Positions 63,713-64,000 of a stretch of 64,000 nucleotides of DNA are shown here, piece by piece. Source of the DNA: Hymenobacter nivis (GTDB lineage: Bacteria; Bacteroidota; Bacteroidia; Cytophagales; Hymenobacteraceae); NCBI RefSeq assembly GCF_006439025.1, contig NZ_RCYZ01000001.1:186001-250000 (forward strand), given 5' to 3'. A program made the translations under genes and the position numbers. Numbering within the stretch: the first letter of the stretch is position 1; each line of letters opens with the position of its first letter. The notes under the pieces were generated by a model. That model was given only the letters and a program-made list of their open reading frames with translations, was not told the origin of the DNA and searched no databases.

Positions 63713-64000
63713 ATGCAACGCAAAGTTCTGTTCTGGTCCTTGGTCACGGCCCTCGGCGGCTTCCTGTTTGGCTTCGATACGGCCGTGATTTCGGGGGCTG
63801 AGAAAGCTATCCAGCAGCTATGGCATTTGAGCGCCGTCGAGCACGGATTCACCATTTCCATCGCCCTCATCGGCACGGTCATCGGGGCCATCTTCGGCGG
63901 CATCCCGTCCGACCGGCTGGGCCGGCGCCAGACGCTGCGCTGGATTGCGGTACTTTACCTGGTATCGGCGGTGGGCGCGGCGCTGGCCCCGGCATGGGTG
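63713..64000 (+). CDS. MFS sugar porter, N-terminal part
   Basis: The first 96 codons of a major facilitator transporter, cut by the window edge. TM1 carries FWSLVTALGGFLFGFDTAVI, the sugar-porter signature (GGFLFGYD-type) that includes a membrane Asp. TM2 follows (ISIALIGTVIGAIFGG), then the loop motif SDRLGRRQT between TM2 and TM3, and the start of TM3. It would import a monosaccharide by proton symport across the inner membrane. Xylose is the obvious candidate because xylA and xylB are in the same locus, but glucose, galactose or arabinose cannot be excluded. Confidence 0.9.
   Translation, partial: MQRKVLFWSLVTALGGFLFGFDTAVISGAEKAIQQLWHLSAVEHGFTISIALIGTVIGAIFGGIPSDRLGRRQTLRWIAVLYLVSAVGAALAPAWV

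Overview
The window looks like chromosome of a high-GC Bacteroidota of the Hymenobacter/Cytophagales type. The evidence is a SusC/SusD pair, TonB-dependent receptors with carboxypeptidase-like N-terminal domains, lipobox lipoproteins, starts without Shine-Dalgarno sequences, a very GC-rich sequence full of GGGGCCCC, and a REP-like dispersed element. The genus is an inference from style, not a proven assignment.

Almost the whole window is one heteroxylan utilisation locus of about 57 kb, read on the minus strand from about 61.2 kb down to 3.8 kb. Head (61.2-44.4 kb): mannonate dehydratase uxuA, a GH67 alpha-glucuronidase, an SDR oxidoreductase, susC, susD, a sialate-O-acetylesterase-type esterase, then xylulokinase, xylose isomerase and transketolase, closed by an intrinsic terminator at 44.35 kb. 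Middle (44.1-36.3 kb): GH51, GH10 endoxylanase, GH115 alpha-glucuronidase and a GH127/GH146 beta-L-arabinofuranosidase. Then comes a four-gene cassette (36.2-29.0 kb): a small secreted protein, a TonB receptor with an STN domain, a DUF4249 lipoprotein and an MG2-domain protein. Tail (28.9-3.8 kb): GH43, GH51, GH97, GH95, GH43, GH31, a GH67 relic, GH43, GH67, GH8, GH43, GH43, a double CE1 esterase and GH3.

The inferred logic is as follows. GH10 and possibly GH8 cut the backbone. SusCD, and perhaps the second TonB system, import oligosaccharides. GH115 and two GH67 enzymes remove (methyl)glucuronic acid. GH43, GH51 and GH127/146 remove arabinose. CE1 and the SASA esterase remove acyl groups. 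GH95, GH97 and GH31 suggest extra galactose/fucose and alpha-xylose decorations like those of cereal glucuronoarabinoxylan. GH3, GH43 and GH8 finish xylo-oligosaccharides. XylA, XylB and transketolase take xylose to the pentose phosphate pathway, while UxuA and the SDR take glucuronate through fructuronate and mannonate to KDG.

The right edge (61.2-64 kb) holds the regulators: a divergently transcribed LacI-family protein with an N-terminal IS1-transposase-like zinc ribbon, a dyad-rich intergenic region, a wrecked hybrid sensor/AraC regulator, and the start of an MFS sugar porter. The left edge (1-3.6 kb) holds a truncated lipoprotein glycosidase of the six-hairpin type, a small His/Arg-rich secreted protein and an unrelated lipoprotein. 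No rRNA, tRNA, CRISPR or intact insertion sequence was seen.
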